This document shows, piece after piece, positions 6,957 through 9,847 of a stretch of 9,847 bases of DNA (positions are counted from its first letter, which is position 1; each line of letters begins with the position of its first letter). Source of the stretch: Methylobacterium sp. Its GTDB lineage: Bacteria > Pseudomonadota > Alphaproteobacteria > Rhizobiales > Beijerinckiaceae. Both the position numbers and the translations under genes were made by a program. The notes beneath the pieces are model-generated. The model saw only the letters and a program-made list of their open reading frames with translations, was not told the DNA's origin and did no database searches. The stretch spans positions 1 to 9,847 of the forward strand of contig JAJKJG010000012.1 in NCBI GenBank assembly GCA_021154065.1. Direction: 5' to 3'.

Positions 6957-7262
6957 TCAGGCCGAGACGAGGTCCTCGAGCTGCTCTTGCAGCTTCTCTC
7001 GGATGCCGTGGATTTCGCCGATGAGGGCGTCGTGGAAGTTCGTCAGCCGGGTCTCGGTCTCGACAAAGACGAGGCCCTCGATGAGGTCGCGCACGAGGCT
7101 CGGGTCGCGGCGCTGGGCGACGTTGCACATCAGCTCGACGGCGATCTCATAGGCGGTGATGCGGGCGTGAACGGCCTGCCAGCGGGAGAGGTCGGCGACG
7201 ACATACTCGGCGACGGAGGCCTCGAGGGCCTCGAGCCGTAGCGAGAGATTGTCCGCGTCCAT
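6957..7262 (-). CDS. Hypothetical 101-residue helical protein
   Basis: I do not recognise the family. The protein is acidic, rich in Leu, Glu, Ala and Val, almost free of Gly and Pro, and predicted wholly helical. A heptad-like pattern is seen at both ends (LSLRLEALEASVAEYV at 6-21 and IHGIREKLQEQLEDLVSA at 84-101), suggesting a small coiled-coil or helical-bundle protein acting in the cytoplasm. There is no signal peptide or membrane segment, and a single Cys46. The ATG at 7262 is preceded by a weak GGA 8-10 nt upstream. A longer version from 7382 would add 40 residues, but that stretch has no SD and is Arg/Gly/Gln-rich, unlike the rest. Coding status is supported by the coherent composition compared with the antisense readings. 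It lies 209 bp upstream of the YHS gene on the same strand and diverges from the aldo/keto reductase gene. Confidence 0.72.
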   Translation of the reverse strand: MDADNLSLRLEALEASVAEYVVADLSRWQAVHARITAYEIAVELMCNVAQRRDPSLVRDLIEGLVFVETETRLTNFHDALIGEIHGIREKLQEQLEDLVSA

Positions 7263-7332
7263 GCGCCGGTTCCGCTGCGTGACCCCGCAAGGTTCAACGC
7301 CGAAGCCGCCGATTCGTCGCTGGCCGGTCTGC

Positions 7333-7348
7333 GTTTTCTGCAGAAGAC
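7333..7348. promoter_or_regulatory. 16-bp imperfect palindrome in the divergent intergenic region (operator candidate)
   Basis: GTTTTCTGCAGAAGAC pairs in 14 of 16 positions around a perfect core TTCTGCAGAA (7336-7345). It sits in the middle of the 141-bp gap between the divergent 101-residue gene (start 7262) and the aldo/keto reductase gene (start 7404). A locally AT-richer dyad placed between two divergent starts is a plausible binding site for a dimeric repressor controlling one or both. A 7-bp tandem repeat (GCCGTTC twice, 7364-7377) follows. No regulator gene is present in the window to pair with it. Confidence 0.4.
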
Positions 7349-7403
7349 GGAGCTTCTCTCCCCGCCGTTCGCCGTTCATCATGGGTCGACAGAGGAGATC
7401 GCA

Positions 7404-8240
7404 ATGGCAGATCGCGTCAGGATCCCCGGCGGGGAGGAGGTCGTCGCCCTCGGCCAAGGCACGTGGCGCATGGGCGAGGACCGCGGCCGCCGACCGAGGG
7501 AGATCACGGCGCTGCGGCTGGGGATCGAGCTCGGGATGACCCTCATCGATACCGCCGAGATGTACGGCGAGGGCCGGACCGAGGAGCTCGTCGGCGAGGC
7601 GCTGGCGGAGCTCCGGCAGGGCGTGTTCCTGGTCAGTAAGGTCTATCCTCACAACGCCAGCCGCAAGGGCGTGGTCGAGGCCTGCGAGCGCAGCCTGCGC
7701 CGGCTCAGGACCGACCGCCTCGACCTCTACCTCCTCCATTGGCCGGGCAGCATCCCACTCGCCGAGACCGTCGCCGGCTTCGAAGCGCTCGCTCGGGCCG
7801 GCAAGATCCGTCACTGGGGCGTCTCGAACTTCGACACCGGCGAGATGGAGGAGCTGTTCGCGGTTCCAGGCGGCGACGTCTGCGCCGCAAACCAGATCCT
7901 CTACAACCTCTCCCGTCGCGGCCCGGAGCACGATCTGATGCCGTGGCTCGCGGCGCGCGGCGTTCCGGCAATGGCCTACAGCCCGATCGAGCAGGGCCGG
8001 CTGCCGCGTTCGGGCGCCCTCGAGGAGATCGCCAAGAAGCACCGGGCGACATCCTACCAGATCGCGCTCGCCTGGGTCCTGCGCCGCCCCGGCGTGATCG
8101 CGATTCCGAAGGCGGCCACAGCCGAGCACGTGCGCGAGAACCGCCGGACCATCGACATCGCCCTCGACGAGGACGACCTCGCCGCGATCGACCGCGCCTT
8201 CCCGCCGCCGAAGCGCAGGAAGCCGCTCGAGATGATCTGA
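7404..8240 (+). CDS. Aldo/keto reductase
   Basis: This is a 278-residue cytoplasmic NADPH-dependent oxidoreductase of the AKR superfamily, which reduces aldehydes or ketones to alcohols. The catalytic tetrad is complete: Asp49 and Tyr54 in LIDTAEMYGEGRTEELVG, Lys79 in FLVSKVYP and His112 in YLLHWPG. The barrel continues with GKIRHWGVSNFDTGEMEEL (133-151), the substrate/cofactor strand AAN-QILYN (161-168) and AYSPIEQGRLPRSG (191-204). The cofactor-binding C-terminal motif IAIPKAATAEHVREN is at 232-246. Length is normal for the YeaE/DkgA-like short branch. The start is fixed by AGGAG 6 nt upstream. It is the first gene of the plus-strand series, 75 bp before the nitronate monooxygenase gene. 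The substrate cannot be read from sequence; methylglyoxal or other reactive carbonyls are family possibilities. Confidence 0.94.
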   Translation: MADRVRIPGGEEVVALGQGTWRMGEDRGRRPREITALRLGIELGMTLIDTAEMYGEGRTEELVGEALAELRQGVFLVSKVYPHNASRKGVVEACERSLRRLRTDRLDLYLLHWPGSIPLAETVAGFEALARAGKIRHWGVSNFDTGEMEELFAVPGGDVCAANQILYNLSRRGPEHDLMPWLAARGVPAMAYSPIEQGRLPRSGALEEIAKKHRATSYQIALAWVLRRPGVIAIPKAATAEHVRENRRTIDIALDEDDLAAIDRAFPPPKRRKPLEMI

Positions 8241-8305
8241 CGGCGGGCGGCGTGGGCGGTTGCGGACGCTAGCGCCCTGGGGCATTGGTGAAACCGGTTC
8301 CTGAC

Positions 8306-8310
8306 GGAGG
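8306..8310 (+). promoter_or_regulatory. SD sequence deciding the GTG start of the nitronate monooxygenase gene
   Basis: A perfect GGAGG ends 5 nt before the GTG at 8316. The predicted protein then begins TRAQALIHRLRLPVVAAPM, the normal N-terminus of this enzyme family, so the GTG start is well supported. Confidence 0.85.
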
Positions 8311-8315
8311 CTCGC

Positions 8316-9281
8316 GTGACCCGCGCCCAGGCTCTTATCCATCGCTTGCGGCTGCCGGTCGTCGCGGCGCCGATGTTCCTCGTGTCGGGACCGGCGCTGG
8401 TGATCGCGTCGTCCCGCGCCGGCGTCCTCGGCACCTTCCCGGCGCTCAACCAGCGCTCGACCGACGGCTTCCGCGCCTGGCTCGAGGAGATCGAGACGGC
8501 GCTCGGCACGGGCGGCGCGGCGCTGCCCTATGGCGTGAACCTCATCGTTCATAAGACCAACCCGCGGGTCGAGGCGGATCTGAAGGTCTGCGTCGAGAAG
8601 CGCGTGCCGGTGATCATCACCTCGCTCGGGGCGGTGTCGGACCTCGTCAAGGCCGTGCATTCCTACGGCGGCGTCGTGCTGCACGACGTCATCAACATGC
8701 GCCACGCCGCGAAGGCGATCGAGGCCGGGGTCGACGGGCTGGTGCTGGTCTCGGCCGGCGCCGGGGGGCACGCCGGCCTGAACAGCCCCTTCGCCTTCGT
8801 CTCCGAGGTGCGCCGGATCTTCGACGGCATCATCGCGCTCGCCGGCGCGCTCACGACCGGGCGCCACGTCGCCGCGGCGATCGCGGCCGGCGCCGACGTC
8901 GCCTATATGGGCACGCGCTTCATCGCCACCGAGGAGGGCGCCGCGCCCGACGGCTACAAGGCAATGATCCTCGAATCGCGGATCACCGACATTGTCTACA
9001 CGCCGGCGGTCTCTGGCGTGCACGGCAACTTCATGCGCCAGAGCCTGGTGCGGGCGGGGCTCGATCCCGACGGTCCGGCGCCGGCCATGAACATGGACAA
9101 GAAGGAAGCCAAAGCCTGGCGCGACATCTGGTCGGCCGGCCACGGCGTCGGCGGCATCGCTGCGGTCCTGCCGGTGGAGCGGCTTGTCGCGGAGCTCGGC
9201 GAGGATTTCGAGATCGCGATGGGCGAGCTGCAGCGCTGGCGCGGCCGGGCCGCGGCTCCGGCCCGGGAGAAGGTCGCGTGA
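8316..9281 (+). CDS. Nitronate monooxygenase family flavoprotein (2-nitropropane dioxygenase-like)
   Basis: This 321-residue TIM-barrel FMN enzyme belongs to the family that oxidises alkyl nitronates such as propionate 3-nitronate, and related flavin reactions. The family signature is clear: LPVVAAPMFLVSGPALVIAS at 13-32, PYGVNLIVHK at 71-80, SAGAGGHAG at 146-154 with His152 in the conserved catalytic/flavin position, and IALAGALTTGRHVAAAIAAGADVAYMGTRF at 173-202, whose glycines and GTRF bind the flavin phosphate. The C-terminal part (VSGVHGNFMRQSL, later GHGVGGIAAVLPV) is typical of longer members. The GTG start is supported by GGAGG at 5 nt. It lies 75 bp after the aldo/keto reductase gene and 77 bp before the gamma-glutamyltransferase gene, same strand, so joint transcription is possible but not shown. 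Nitronate is the family substrate; some members act otherwise. Confidence 0.92.
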   Translation: MTRAQALIHRLRLPVVAAPMFLVSGPALVIASSRAGVLGTFPALNQRSTDGFRAWLEEIETALGTGGAALPYGVNLIVHKTNPRVEADLKVCVEKRVPVIITSLGAVSDLVKAVHSYGGVVLHDVINMRHAAKAIEAGVDGLVLVSAGAGGHAGLNSPFAFVSEVRRIFDGIIALAGALTTGRHVAAAIAAGADVAYMGTRFIATEEGAAPDGYKAMILESRITDIVYTPAVSGVHGNFMRQSLVRAGLDPDGPAPAMNMDKKEAKAWRDIWSAGHGVGGIAAVLPVERLVAELGEDFEIAMGELQRWRGRAAAPAREKVA

Positions 9282-9344
9282 GCGCGGCCCGCCGGGGATC
9301 GGCTTCGAGCGTAAGACCGAACTCTACAGGATCATGAAACCGCC

Positions 9345-9351
9345 GGAGGGG
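9345..9351 (+). promoter_or_regulatory. SD sequence deciding the TTG start of the gamma-glutamyltransferase gene
   Basis: GGAGGGG lies 7 nt before a TTG at 9359. The reading frame has a TGA stop at 9335-9337 and no ATG or GTG before 9359, so the start must be the TTG or the Met at 9407, which has no SD of comparable strength. Confidence 0.75.
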
Positions 9352-9358
9352 TGAGAGC

Positions 9359-9847
9359 TTGATCGATCGCAGCACGCTGTCGGAGAATCTCTCCCGCCGT
9401 CAGAGCATGCGCAAGGCCGCGGTCGCCGGTCCGAACGGCGTCGTCGCGTCGCATCACCGGGTCGCGGCCGAGATCGGGGCCGAGGTGCTTCGCGGCGGCG
9501 GCAACGCCGTCGATGCGGCGATCGCGACCGCCTTCGCGGTCGGCGTCGCCGAGCCCTGGATGAGCGGCATTGGCGGCATCGGCGCGATGCTGATCCGTGA
9601 AGCCAAGACCGGCAAGGTGTCGGTCATCGATTTCGGCGCCCGTGCCCCGGCCCGGCTCGACCCTGCCGCCTATGTCCTCACCGGCGGGAGCGACACCGAT
9701 CTCTTCGGCTGGCCGAAGGTGGTCGACAACCGTAACCTCGTCGGCCCCTACGCGGTGGCGATCCCGGCGATGGTCGCCGGCCACGCCATGGCGCACGAGC
9801 TGTTCGGGACCAAAAGCTGGGCCGAGCTCGTCGCGCCGGCGGCCGAG
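9359..9847 (+). CDS. Gamma-glutamyltransferase (5' part, continues past right edge)
   Basis: These are the first 163 residues of an N-terminal nucleophile (Ntn) hydrolase of the gamma-glutamyltransferase family, which cleaves or transfers the gamma-glutamyl group of glutathione and related compounds. Diagnostic stretches are AGPNGVVASHH, AAEIGAEVLRGGGNAVDAAIATAFAVGVAEPWMSGIGGIG (given in pieces: GGGNAVDAA and EPWMSGIGG) and VIDFGARAPARLDP, whose Arg corresponds to the substrate-binding region. The autoprocessing Thr nucleophile lies beyond the window. No signal peptide is visible from the TTG start (IDRSTLSENLSRRQSMRKAA), unlike the exported E. coli Ggt, so this may be a cytoplasmic gamma-glutamyltransferase-like hydrolase of the kind often linked to gamma-glutamyl amide or cephalosporin-acylase-type catabolism. 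Substrate therefore open. The gene starts 77 bp after the nitronate monooxygenase gene. It ends at the window edge in mid-protein and no frameshift is seen. Confidence 0.9.
   Translation, partial: MIDRSTLSENLSRRQSMRKAAVAGPNGVVASHHRVAAEIGAEVLRGGGNAVDAAIATAFAVGVAEPWMSGIGGIGAMLIREAKTGKVSVIDFGARAPARLDPAAYVLTGGSDTDLFGWPKVVDNRNLVGPYAVAIPAMVAGHAMAHELFGTKSWAELVAPAAE

Noticed and set aside
7221..7235. Paired CTCGAG sites (7221-7226 and 7230-7235) forming a strong stem.
   Set aside because: They lie inside the 101-residue gene and are explained by the repeated codons for Glu-Ala-Leu-Glu-Ala.
8292..8299. AACCGGTT palindrome between the aldo/keto reductase and nitronate monooxygenase genes.
   Set aside because: Symmetry stops at 8 bp and there is no T-run for a terminator; too weak to call.
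6957..9143. A 728-codon open frame on the minus strand running antisense to the nitronate monooxygenase and aldo/keto reductase genes and ending in the 101-residue gene.
   Set aside because: The part beyond 7262 is rich in Arg, Ala, Gly, Asp and His with no domain pattern, and it mirrors two clear plus-strand enzymes. High third-position GC removes stop codons from this antisense phase, so only the 101-residue end is taken as a gene.
1..9847. Search for mobile elements, CRISPR arrays, tRNA/rRNA genes, toxin-antitoxin pairs or phage genes.
   Set aside because: No transposase, integrase, long terminal repeats, spaced repeats or tRNA-like folds were seen; all sizeable coding regions are ordinary metabolic or envelope genes.

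Overview
The window comes from a high-GC proteobacterium, most likely an alphaproteobacterium of the Hyphomicrobiales (Bradyrhizobium/Methylobacterium-like). The basis is an OpgC-type membrane acyltransferase, a Cys-version YHS domain exported protein, strong GC bias at third codon positions, and Shine-Dalgarno (SD)-led genes with some GTG/TTG starts. This placement is inferred from gene content and no phylogeny was run. No RNA genes, insertion sequences, CRISPR arrays, integrases or tRNA-borne attachment sites were seen. No stretch over 300 bp lacks a gene; the longest gap is about 209 bp (6748-6956).

Left and centre (1-7262, all minus strand, transcribed right to left). In transcription order these are a 101-residue helical protein of unknown function (6957-7262), an exported YHS domain protein (6268-6747), a small membrane protein with predicted in-membrane histidines (5729-6238), an OpgC-family acyltransferase (4489-5703), an exported alpha/beta-hydrolase esterase whose ATG overlaps the opgC stop as ATGA (3593-4492), a YfcG-type glutathione S-transferase (2848-3549), trehalose-6-phosphate synthase OtsA (1196-2752) and the N-terminal part of a GlgX/TreX-type glycogen debranching enzyme (1-1111, running off the left edge). 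The core from YHS to YfcG has gaps of 29, 25, -4 and 43 bp and looks like one transcription unit. The gaps to otsA (95 bp) and glgX (84 bp) are wider, so those two may have their own promoters.

Right (7404-9847, plus strand). An aldo/keto reductase (7404-8240), a flavin-dependent nitronate monooxygenase-like enzyme (GTG start, 8316-9281) and the 5' part of a gamma-glutamyltransferase (TTG start, 9359 to the right edge) run in series. They diverge from the minus-strand block across a 141-bp region that carries a 16-bp imperfect palindrome.

How the genes fit together (inference). The minus-strand block has an envelope and osmoprotection flavour: periplasmic glucan acylation (OpgC), a coupled exported esterase that could remove or trim acyl groups, trehalose-6-phosphate synthesis and glycogen debranching. 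No trehalose-6-phosphate phosphatase (OtsB) is visible. The glutathione-linked YfcG and gamma-glutamyltransferase, with the aldo/keto reductase and the nitronate monooxygenase, give a secondary redox/detoxification theme. The least described part is the YHS protein with its small membrane partner, directly upstream of the opgC-esterase pair. Most genes are familiar families; nothing here proves a new system, and the YHS/membrane/OpgC/esterase cassette is the best candidate for follow-up.
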